Below are positions 7,789 through 15,404 of a DNA stretch of 47,342 nt, piece after piece. Below the pieces are notes generated by a model that saw nothing but the letters and a program-made list of their open reading frames with translations, was not told where the DNA came from and did no database searches. This DNA is from Phycisphaeraceae bacterium. Lineage in GTDB: Bacteria > Planctomycetota > Phycisphaerae > Phycisphaerales > Phycisphaeraceae. Position 1 is the first letter of the stretch. Every line of letters begins with the position of its first letter. The stretch lies in the NCBI GenBank assembly GCA_028277745.1, contig JANQFR010000022.1, positions 1-47,342 on the forward strand. Reading direction: 5' to 3'. The position numbers and the translations under genes are program-made.

Positions 7789-8478
7789 TCAGGCGATCAG
7801 CGCATCATATGCGTCCGACGAATCCAGCCGCCGCTTGATGAGCTGCTCGAGCCGGGGGATGGTCGCCGCCACCGCGTTCAGCCGCGGGTGCACCTCCAAC
7901 GCCTTCCGGTAGCTGACGATCGCCTCCTCGTACAGACCGAGGTTGGCGTAACAATGCCCGATGCCCGACAACGCGCCGAAGTGATGCTTCACCCGGGCCA
8001 GCGTCAGCTCGCAATGGTGAATGGAGAGCTCGTACTGCTCGAGCATGTAGTGGCAGATGGCACGCTGGTTGTGCGCCTCGGCGAACTCCGGATCAAGCTC
8101 GTGAGCCTTGGCGAAGGCCTCGATCGCTTCGAGCGGCTTGTCGCGGCCGAGCAACGCCACGCCCTGCTGGAACGGCGCCATCGCCTCAGGCAAACCGCCA
8201 CGGAACCACAAGGACCACAGACCGTTCTCCGCCAGGTCCGCGACCTGGTCGTCCTCATCCCGCAGGGCCCGGGCCAGGCATCCCGAACAGGGGGCGTCGG
8301 CGATCAGCGACAGCCCCAACGCCGCGATGCGACGGGCCGACACCGACTTCTCGCGCAGCATCGTGCAGAGCTGACGGATCGAGCTGTGGCGGCGCAGCGT
8401 CGCCGCCAGTTCGTTCACATCCCCGGCCTCAAGGGCCGGTTGACACAGCTCGATCAGGTCATCCGAAGGTCGGTCCAT
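7789..8478 (-). CDS. HEAT-like and TPR repeat protein
   Basis: 229 residues. The first 95 residues look like HEAT-type helical repeats (for example SVSARRIAALGLSLIAD and DEDDQVADLAENGLWSLW). Residues about 100-205 are three TPR units, clearest at GLYEEAIVSYRKALEVHPRL. There is a CSGC pair near residue 63. No signal peptide is seen, so it is probably a cytoplasmic scaffold or adaptor. The same HEAT-to-TPR arrangement is common in planctomycete hypothetical proteins. The start is supported by a TAGGAT -10 box 6 nt upstream. The gene stands alone, converging on the B12-fold gene. Confidence 0.8.
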   Translation of the reverse strand: MDRPSDDLIELCQPALEAGDVNELAATLRRHSSIRQLCTMLREKSVSARRIAALGLSLIADAPCSGCLARALRDEDDQVADLAENGLWSLWFRGGLPEAMAPFQQGVALLGRDKPLEAIEAFAKAHELDPEFAEAHNQRAICHYMLEQYELSIHHCELTLARVKHHFGALSGIGHCYANLGLYEEAIVSYRKALEVHPRLNAVAATIPRLEQLIKRRLDSSDAYDALIA

Positions 8479-8484
8479 CGCCCA

Positions 8485-8513
8485 ATCCTAGGCGACATCA
8501 ATGCTTGGGTGAA
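8485..8513 (-). promoter_or_regulatory. Promoter of the HEAT/TPR gene (leaderless layout)
   Basis: Minus-strand -35 TTCACC (8508-8513), 17-nt spacer and -10 TAGGAT (8485-8490). The -10 ends 6 nt before the ATG at 8478, so the start codon would be the first transcribed codon. Confidence 0.5.
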
Positions 8514-8529
8514 ATCGCCTCATCAACAA

Positions 8530-9516
8530 TTATCCTAAGGGCGTTAGCCGGACCCGCTCCGCGGCCCGCTCGACCGCGTCCAGACGGAACGCCGCGGCCT
8601 CGGCCGAGCAGGCGTTCGCCGTGGCCGCCGCCGTCGCCCGCCGCAACGCTTCGTCCGGCTTCAACCCCCGCGTCAACCCCTCCACCAGTCCCGCCAGAAA
8701 ACTGTCCCCACACCCCACCGTGTTCACAATGTCCAGGCCCTCGGTCCTGGCCTGGGCGGACCACGCCCCGCCCTCGCGCCCGACCAGCCACGCCCCCTCC
8801 ACGCCGCGGGTCACCGCGACCCACGTCACGCACTCCGCGATCCGGTCCGCGGCGGCCCGGATCGCGCCCTCGTCCTCCAGCGCCCCGCCGCCGCTGGCCT
8901 CGGCCAACTCCTCCAGATTGGGCTTGACCAGCCAGGCCGGCTGCGCCGCGATGCCCAGGCCCGGCCCCACCACCGCGCGCAACGCCTCGCCGTCCAGGTC
9001 CAGCACCACCCGCGCTCCGCGCCCGTTGGCGATCCCCACCAGCGCCCGCAACTGGTCCGCGTCCATCCCCGGCGGCAGCGATCCGCTGAACAAGATCACC
9101 GAGTGGCCCGCCGCCAGCAGCCCCAGCTTCGCGGTCAGCCGGGTGATGTCCCGCTCTGTCACGGTGTAGCCCTGCGTGCGCAGGTGCGTGTCCGTCCCGG
9201 CCGCGGTGTCGAGCAGCGTGATGTTCTCGCGCGTCGGCCCCCGCACGGTCAACAACTGATCCACCGCCCGTCCCGGTCCCGCGGCCCGGAGGTGCTCGTT
9301 GAAAGCCGCGTCCTGGTCATGTCCGACAAACCCCGTCGCCACCGACCCGCAGCCGAGCCGCGCCAGGGCCAGCGATACGTTCACACCCTTCCCCGCCGGC
9401 GTGCGGGCGATCACCCGGGCCTTCGCGTGGGCGCCGACCGTCAACCCGTCCACCTCGAGCACGCGGTCGACCGCGGTGTGCAGCGTGACGGTCACAATGC
9501 GAGGGGTGTCATTCAT
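8530..9516 (-). CDS. PfkB family sugar-phosphate kinase (1-phosphofructokinase / tagatose-6-phosphate kinase type)
   Basis: 328 residues, ribokinase-like fold. The N-terminal PfkB signature lies in the segment GKGVNVSLALARLGC, and the C-terminal signature is NTVGCGDSFLAGLV, with the catalytic base Asp in GCGD (more often GAGD). The opening segment TVTLHTAVDRVLEVDGL is typical of the FruK/LacC branch, whose members phosphorylate fructose 1-phosphate or tagatose 6-phosphate using ATP. I start at the ATG at 9516 because homology begins there; the frame stays open further upstream without protein-like sequence. No PTS or sugar operon is adjacent, so the substrate is undetermined. It diverges from the PilZ gene. 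Confidence 0.88.
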   Translation of the reverse strand: MNDTPRIVTVTLHTAVDRVLEVDGLTVGAHAKARVIARTPAGKGVNVSLALARLGCGSVATGFVGHDQDAAFNEHLRAAGPGRAVDQLLTVRGPTRENITLLDTAAGTDTHLRTQGYTVTERDITRLTAKLGLLAAGHSVILFSGSLPPGMDADQLRALVGIANGRGARVVLDLDGEALRAVVGPGLGIAAQPAWLVKPNLEELAEASGGGALEDEGAIRAAADRIAECVTWVAVTRGVEGAWLVGREGGAWSAQARTEGLDIVNTVGCGDSFLAGLVEGLTRGLKPDEALRRATAAATANACSAEAAAFRLDAVERAAERVRLTPLG

Positions 9517-9604
9517 TCCGTGCGCCGAAGACCGATAACCGGTCAAGGCCGCCCGCCGATCCAACCGATAGGACTGATGCGACCGCCCCACATGGAGCCG
9601 TCCC

Positions 9605-9925
9605 ATGGTAACCCCCGACCGCCGCCGCAGCCCCCGCCGCCCACTCGCCCACCCCGCCAAGCTCCGTGACGACGCGACCGGCCGGTATCTCGCCGCCCGG
9701 ACGATCAACCGCTCCGAGACAGGCGTCCTGCTAGAAGTCCCCGACCACCGCCGCATTCACCCGGGGCAGACGGTCCGTCTGGCGATCGCCGAGCCGGGGG
9801 CGCCGGTCATCTCGGCCTCATCGATGATCCCCGCGACGGTCGTGCGCACCGAGCCGAACCAGAGCTGCGTCCGTGTCGCCCTGGCGTTCGGGCATCCCTA
9901 TGAACAGCCCAGCGCCGCGGCCTGA
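9605..9925 (+). CDS. PilZ domain protein
   Basis: 106 residues, a single PilZ domain. Both c-di-GMP-binding motifs are visible: the RxxxR-type segment RRRSPRR near the N-terminus and the [D/N]xSxxG motif as NRSETG about 28 residues later. Single-domain PilZ proteins bind cyclic di-GMP and pass the signal to a partner, commonly in motility, exopolysaccharide or secretion. No diguanylate cyclase or pilus motor gene is adjacent; a pseudopilin and prepilin peptidase gene lie 14-17 kb away. It diverges from the PfkB kinase gene, 88 nt apart. Confidence 0.85.
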   Translation: MVTPDRRRSPRRPLAHPAKLRDDATGRYLAARTINRSETGVLLEVPDHRRIHPGQTVRLAIAEPGAPVISASSMIPATVVRTEPNQSCVRVALAFGHPYEQPSAAA

Positions 9926-9954
9926 GGCTTGGGACAAGCCACAGAGCCTTGGCT

Positions 9955-9983
9955 TTGACGCCGACCAAGTGTATTAGTAACAT
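9955..9983 (+). promoter_or_regulatory. Promoter of the gntR/ABC transporter operon
   Basis: -35 TTGACG (9955-9960), 17-nt spacer and -10 TAACAT (9978-9983). Transcription would start near 9990, 16 nt before the ATG of the regulator gene. The operator described at 9969-9990 covers the spacer, the -10 and the start point. Confidence 0.65.
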
Positions 9984-9990
9984 AGTACAC
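9969..9990. promoter_or_regulatory. Operator of the GntR-type regulator
   Basis: An inverted repeat made of half-sites GTGTATTA and TAGTACAC separated by 6 nt (one mismatch in eight). A further partial half-site, TAGTAC, follows immediately. It overlaps the -10 region of the operon promoter, the expected place for autorepression by a YtrA-type GntR protein. The AT-rich sequence stands out from the GC-rich surroundings. Confidence 0.65.
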
Positions 9991-10005
9991 TAGTACGGTA
10001 GCCCC

Positions 10006-10398
10006 ATGGCCATCGACCCTCACACCCACGTCCCGATCTACGAGCAGATCGCGCATCGCGTGCGTTGCTCCATCGCCGCCGGGGCGTACCGGCCGCACGA
10101 GCCGTTGCCCTCGATCCGCGAGACCGCTCGCGAGTTGCTGGTCAACCCCAACACCGTCCAGCGGGCCTATGACGCGCTGGAACGGGCCGGGCTGGTCTAC
10201 GCCAAACGTGGCGTCGGCTTGTTCGTGGCCGATCACGCCGCCGAGTCGGCCCAGGCCGCCGCCGAGTCCGCCGTGGTCCACAACCTGGAGCAGGCCCTCG
10301 GGGCCGCCCGCGCCGCGGGGGTCTCCAATCAACGTGTCCGCCAGCTCTTTGAGCAGGCGATCCAGCAGCCCCAGCCTTCCGAGGGAGCCGCCCCATGA
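10006..10398 (+). CDS. GntR family transcriptional regulator, YtrA subfamily
   Basis: 130 residues. Residues about 8-75 form a winged helix-turn-helix with the GntR signature (PLPSIRETARELLVNPNTVQ). The C-terminal part is a short two-helix region of about 50 residues, which marks the YtrA subfamily; there is no FadR- or HutC-type ligand domain. Members of this subfamily typically repress a linked ABC transporter operon. Here the gene is the first of three overlapping genes (regulator, ATPase, permease), and a fitting operator lies at its promoter. The ATG of the next gene overlaps its stop codon. Confidence 0.9.
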   Translation: MAIDPHTHVPIYEQIAHRVRCSIAAGAYRPHEPLPSIRETARELLVNPNTVQRAYDALERAGLVYAKRGVGLFVADHAAESAQAAAESAVVHNLEQALGAARAAGVSNQRVRQLFEQAIQQPQPSEGAAP

Positions 10399-11291
10399 GC
10401 GAGCCCGCCATCGTGATCGACCGCCTCTCCAAGTCCTTCCGCGGCCAGACCGTGGTCGACGAGGTGGGTCTGACCATTGAGCCCGGCCAGGTGCTGGGCC
10501 TGATCGGGCCCAACGGAGCGGGCAAGAGCACGACCATCAAGATGCTGATCGGGCAGTTGCGGCCCGACCGCGGCGAGGCCCGTGTCCTCGGCCTCGACCC
10601 GATCCGCAACGCCGTCGCCATGAAACGCCTGATCGGATACGTCCCCGAACGACACTGCGTCTACCCCTGGATGCGCGTCGGCCAGGCCATCGGCTTCACC
10701 CGTTCGTTTTACCCGACGTGGGACGACGGATTCTGCCAAAGCCTGGTCGACACGTTTGAGCTGCCGCTCGGCCGCAAGGTGCGCCAGCTCTCCAAGGGCA
10801 TGACCGCCAAGCTCTCGTTGCTGCTGGCGATCGCGCACCGCCCCACGGTCCTGATCCTGGACGAGCCGATGTCGGGCGTCGACGCGGTGGTGCGCGACGA
10901 GTTCTTCGACGGGCTGCTGCAGACCATCGGCGAACAACGCTGCTCGGTCTTGTTCTCCAGCCACACGCTCGCCGACGTGCAGCGGATCGCCGACGCCGTG
11001 GGCCTGATATACGAAGGCCGGCTGCTGGCGCACCGCCCGGTCGATGAGATGCTCCGCTCGATCCGCCGCCTCCGCGGCGTCCTGCACGACGGCCAGGCCC
11101 CGCCCAACCCGCCGCCGCACACGATCCATCAGCGCCGCGACGGCCGCGAGTGGATCGTGACGGTCGACCGCTACGAAGACGGCGTGCTCGAATCGCTCCA
11201 TCAGACCCGCCGCTTCACCCACCTCGAAGCCGAAGGGCTCGGCCTGGAGGAGATCTTCAAGGACTACGTCAAGGGAAGGAGGTCGGCATGA
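10395..11291 (+). CDS. ABC transporter ATP-binding protein
   Basis: 298 residues. Walker A is GPNGAGKST (residues 39-47) and Walker B is VLILDEPMSG, followed by an H-switch in FSSHTLADVQ. The signature is LSKGM, as in the YtrB/CcmA-like exporters, rather than LSGGQ, and the Q-loop position reads VPERHCVYPWM. The C-terminal 70 residues are an extra regulatory region. The gene overlaps both neighbours by 4 nt (ATGA), so regulator, ATPase and permease should be translationally coupled. The cargo is unknown; YtrA-linked transporters respond to cell-envelope stress in some Firmicutes. Confidence 0.92.
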   Translation: MSEPAIVIDRLSKSFRGQTVVDEVGLTIEPGQVLGLIGPNGAGKSTTIKMLIGQLRPDRGEARVLGLDPIRNAVAMKRLIGYVPERHCVYPWMRVGQAIGFTRSFYPTWDDGFCQSLVDTFELPLGRKVRQLSKGMTAKLSLLLAIAHRPTVLILDEPMSGVDAVVRDEFFDGLLQTIGEQRCSVLFSSHTLADVQRIADAVGLIYEGRLLAHRPVDEMLRSIRRLRGVLHDGQAPPNPPPHTIHQRRDGREWIVTVDRYEDGVLESLHQTRRFTHLEAEGLGLEEIFKDYVKGRRSA

Positions 11292-11992
11292 TGCGGGCGC
11301 TGATCTGGAAAGACCTGCGATTGAACCAGGCGGTGTTTGTGTTCGCCGCGATTGTGCTGATCTTGCCTTATGCGTGTTTCACTTTGTTGCATTTTTATTG
11401 GCAGGCTTCCGACCAGACATCCCCCGGGGCGGGGTTGGGAATGGTGCTGACGGCGGCCTTCATCGGCTTCGCGTTGACGTCGATCGTCGCATGTGGGGCG
11501 GCGGGCAACGCGATGGCGTGCGAGCGTACGAACCATTCGGCTGAATTCGCCGCTTATCTGCCGGTGTCTCGGACGCCGGTGATGATCAGCAAGCTGATGA
11601 TCGCCGTGTTGTTGATCGGCGTGATGTGGGGCGTCAACCTTGCGGTCTTTCTGATTGCGCTGGGGGCGACGGATGCAACAATCGGACAGATCAAGAAACA
11701 GCAAGCAGAGCCGATCATCGTGAGCTTCGCCACGGCGATCTGCCTTTTCGGCACAAGCTGGCTCGGCTCCAGTTTCATGCGCACGCCCTCTCGCGCCGCG
11801 ATTTTCGGGTTGGTGCTGTGGATGGCGGTCCTGCTCGCCATGATCTCGTATATGGCGATCACGATCGTCGACAAGACGGACGAAGGAGCGAAAGTCGCTG
11901 CGTATTATCTATACGTCAGTCTGTGTCTGGGCCTGGGGGTCGCTGCTGTTATCACGGGCTCGGTGATCTACGTCCGCCGGGTCCGGCCGTAA
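11288..11992 (+). CDS. ABC-2 type transporter permease
   Basis: 234 residues with about six hydrophobic segments (roughly 12-35, 52-75, 105-130, 150-172, 180-200, 210-230). The opening MRALIWKDLRLNQ is typical of ABC-2 permeases. The start at 11288 has an AAGGAGGT ribosome binding site 4 nt upstream, one of the strongest in the window. Codon choice is visibly less GC-biased than in neighbouring genes (many TTG, TTT, TAT and ATT codons). It should pair with the ATPase just upstream as a homodimer or with an unlinked partner. Confidence 0.85.
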   Translation: MMRALIWKDLRLNQAVFVFAAIVLILPYACFTLLHFYWQASDQTSPGAGLGMVLTAAFIGFALTSIVACGAAGNAMACERTNHSAEFAAYLPVSRTPVMISKLMIAVLLIGVMWGVNLAVFLIALGATDATIGQIKKQQAEPIIVSFATAICLFGTSWLGSSFMRTPSRAAIFGLVLWMAVLLAMISYMAITIVDKTDEGAKVAAYYLYVSLCLGLGVAAVITGSVIYVRRVRP

Positions 11993-12146
11993 CCGCCCGC
12001 CTGCGGCGGAACGCGGGACGGACCGAGTCGCAAAACCTCATCACGGACCGATCTGTGAAACGCGTCACGCGGGCGGGGCAAATCGATAAAATGAAGCGGT
12101 TTCGATGACGCCGGGGGCGTCCTGATTGGGTGAAAGGAGCCCGTCG

Positions 12147-12377
12147 ATGATCCTCCCGGCCCGTCTTGGCTTATCTGGAATCGGATGGATGCTGGCCCGC
12201 GCCGGCAACGGCGGCCGCGCGGGCGGAGGGCCCGAGAAGATGTTCGCCCTCGGCGTGATCGCGCTGATCGTGATCGGCGCCCTGATCTTCTATCACGACG
12301 ACATCTGGGCCTGGATCGACGACTGGTGGCGGAGCATGCAGGACGAGATCGACGCCCACGACCTGCCCCAGCCCTGA
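12147..12377 (+). CDS. Small single-pass membrane protein, unknown function
   Basis: 76 residues. One strong transmembrane segment (FALGVIALIVIGALIFY, about residues 33-49) is followed by an acidic, Trp-rich tail with WAWIDDWW. The ATG at 12147 has a GAAAGGAG ribosome binding site 7 nt upstream, which supports this start. It lies 17 nt upstream of the TPR membrane protein gene in the same direction, so the two are probably one operon and may act together at the membrane. I do not recognise the family. Confidence 0.6.
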   Translation: MILPARLGLSGIGWMLARAGNGGRAGGGPEKMFALGVIALIVIGALIFYHDDIWAWIDDWWRSMQDEIDAHDLPQP

Positions 12378-12394
12378 GCCCACGGCCGCCTCAC

Positions 12395-14029
12395 ATGACT
12401 CAAGACGAATCCCCCCCGACGCCCGACGTGGAATCCGTTTCGATGGATGAGCCGCCATCGTATCGCGGGCTCCGGACCACCCTGACCGCCACGTTGGCGC
12501 TGCTCTGCCTGACCGCGTTAGGGATGGCCGGCTACATCGCCAACGCCCGGCACCAGCAATCCCAGGCCCGCGCCGTAGCCGCCGACCAGTTGCTGGGAGA
12601 CGCGGGCCGGGCCTTTGAATCGGGCGACTACTCCGGGGCCCTGCTGATCTACAACCAGGTCGGCCAGGACTGGCCCGTTGACACCGAGCGGGGCCGCGCG
12701 GCGCAGGCGTGGCGCCTGGTCGCCCAGTCCAGGCTCGACGCCGCCGCCGGCCGACACGACGCGGCTTACGCGGCCCTGCAACAGGCCGCGGGCCTCCACG
12801 CCATCGAAGAAAGCCGCCTCGGCGGCTGGCTCGACGCGGCGCAGCGACAAGCGGCGTTTCACCACGCACTGGGTCAGATCGAAGAGGAGATCCGGGCCCA
12901 ACGCTTCGGGAACGCCCGCGAGACCCTGCGGGTGTGGCGCGGCCGGGCGTCGAGCGAGGCCGAGGTCCGCCAGCTCAACGAGCTCGCCGCCCGCCTCGAA
13001 GATCAGCGCGCCGCCGCCAGCGCGAAGCAGGTCCTGGAGCGGGTCGACCGGCTGGTGTCGACGGGCGATAAGAGCCGGGCGATCGCGGAGCTCGATGACG
13101 CGGTGACCCGCTCGCCCAACCGCCGGCTGCAGGACCGGCTGGATCAACTCCGGGCCGAGGTCGGGTATGAGCAGGCGATGGTCGGCGCCGCCGTGGCGGA
13201 AGCGGCGGGTGATTGGGATCAAGCGGTCACGCTGTATGAACAGGCGCTCGCGTTGCAGCGGGACGAGGCGTTGGAGGTGAGGCTGAAGAAGCTCCGGTCC
13301 CGACGGGAAACCCGCAACGGGCTGGAGCTGATCATGGCGGGCGACCCCGCCGCCGCCGAGGCGGCCCTGACGCGGGCCCTGGGCTTTGACCCGGAGAACG
13401 ACGAGGCGCGAGCCGCGTTGAAGGGCATCGAGTCCTCCTCGCAGATGCAGTCGTTCATCACCGCCGGCGACGCCGCGATGGCGTCCGATGAGTACGACGT
13501 GGCGGTCCAGCAATACCGCAACGCGTCGGAATTCGGGACCAACAACGCCCTGCAAGCCAAGCTCACCGAGGCGCGGGTCCGGGCGTCGGTCGCGGCGGGC
13601 CTGGCGGCGCTGGACGACGGGAAGTACGACGACGCCAACCGGCTGATCACCCAGGCCCTGCGGCTGTCGCCCGTCGACGCCCAGGCCCTGGACGCCCAGG
13701 AGCGGCTCGCCGTCTACGGCCGATATGCCGGCCATCGACAGGCGGGGGACGAGGCCCGCGACCGTTCGGATTTCGGCCCGGCCAAGTTCCATTACCTGCG
13801 GGCTCAACGCGTGTTTGACACGCCCGAGATCCGCATGCGGCTGGACGAGACCGAATACGCCCATCTGGTCGCCCAGGCGCGGGCGTTTCTCGCCGCCGGC
13901 GACTACGCCCCGGCCCAGGGCCTACTCCGCATCGCCGCCTCCCTGCGCATGACCGATGAGGTCCGCGAGTTGCTGGACGAGACGTTCAAGCACGCCCCGC
14001 TCCCGGACTCCGACGAGTTGCAGCCCTAG
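12395..14029 (+). CDS. Membrane-anchored TPR repeat protein
   Basis: 544 residues. A 27-residue cytoplasmic N-terminus is followed by one transmembrane segment (TLTATLALLCLTALGMAGYI, about 29-48); the rest is helical repeats facing the periplasm. TPR units are clearest at GDWDQAVTLYEQALALQRD, GKYDDANRLITQALRLSP and GDYAPAQGLLRIAASL. Such proteins act as scaffolds for envelope complexes. I chose the ATG at 12395 because the frame upstream reads through the preceding small gene and lacks protein-like sequence. A 51-bp repeat begins 13 nt after its stop. Confidence 0.8.
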   Translation: MTQDESPPTPDVESVSMDEPPSYRGLRTTLTATLALLCLTALGMAGYIANARHQQSQARAVAADQLLGDAGRAFESGDYSGALLIYNQVGQDWPVDTERGRAAQAWRLVAQSRLDAAAGRHDAAYAALQQAAGLHAIEESRLGGWLDAAQRQAAFHHALGQIEEEIRAQRFGNARETLRVWRGRASSEAEVRQLNELAARLEDQRAAASAKQVLERVDRLVSTGDKSRAIAELDDAVTRSPNRRLQDRLDQLRAEVGYEQAMVGAAVAEAAGDWDQAVTLYEQALALQRDEALEVRLKKLRSRRETRNGLELIMAGDPAAAEAALTRALGFDPENDEARAALKGIESSSQMQSFITAGDAAMASDEYDVAVQQYRNASEFGTNNALQAKLTEARVRASVAAGLAALDDGKYDDANRLITQALRLSPVDAQALDAQERLAVYGRYAGHRQAGDEARDRSDFGPAKFHYLRAQRVFDTPEIRMRLDETEYAHLVAQARAFLAAGDYAPAQGLLRIAASLRMTDEVRELLDETFKHAPLPDSDELQP

Positions 14030-14042
14030 GCCATAGCCGTCT

Positions 14043-14093
14043 TAGCCGGGCCGCTACGCGGCCCCGGACCAGGCGGGCGTAGCCCGCCGGCTA
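14043..14093 (+). repeat. 51-bp dispersed double-hairpin repeat, copy A
   Basis: First of four copies. From 5' to 3' it contains a closing arm TAGCC, a 7-bp hairpin GGGCCGC/GCGGCCC with loop TAC, a linker CGGACCA, a second 7-bp hairpin GGCGGGC/GCCCGCC with loop GTA, and the closing arm GGCTA. It starts 13 nt after the stop of the TPR protein gene, in the same orientation. I use this copy as the reference. Confidence 0.85.
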
Positions 14094-14117
14094 TATACCT
14101 CGAACACCGCCCGCGGC

Positions 14118-14145
14118 TTGTCCGGGGCCTCCCACACGCCATAAT
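14118..14145 (+). promoter_or_regulatory. Promoter of trpB (leaderless layout)
   Basis: -35 TTGTCC (14118-14123), 16-nt spacer and -10 CATAAT (14140-14145). The -10 ends exactly 6 nt before the trpB ATG, placing the transcription start on the A of ATG. There is no ribosome binding site. Confidence 0.5.
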
Positions 14146-14151
14146 GAAGAG

Positions 14152-15369
<1,218 letters not shown>

Positions 15370-15404
15370 GAAGCCCAGGGATTGCAATCTCGGGCTGCGG
15401 CTTC
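15370..15404. terminator. Degenerate copy of the 30-bp palindrome after trpB
   Basis: The first 20 nt match the left two thirds of the 30-bp palindrome at 7747-7776; the right half has decayed but GAAGCC and GGCTTC can still pair. It lies between trpB and the convergent secreted-protein gene, whose last codons it touches. It is the same positional context as the perfect copy: between the ends of two convergent genes. Confidence 0.5.

Noticed and set aside
9955..11992. Possibility that the GntR/ABC operon is a bacteriocin immunity or defence locus
   Set aside because: There is no precursor peptide, modification enzyme or nuclease nearby; the layout matches ordinary YtrA-type exporter operons.
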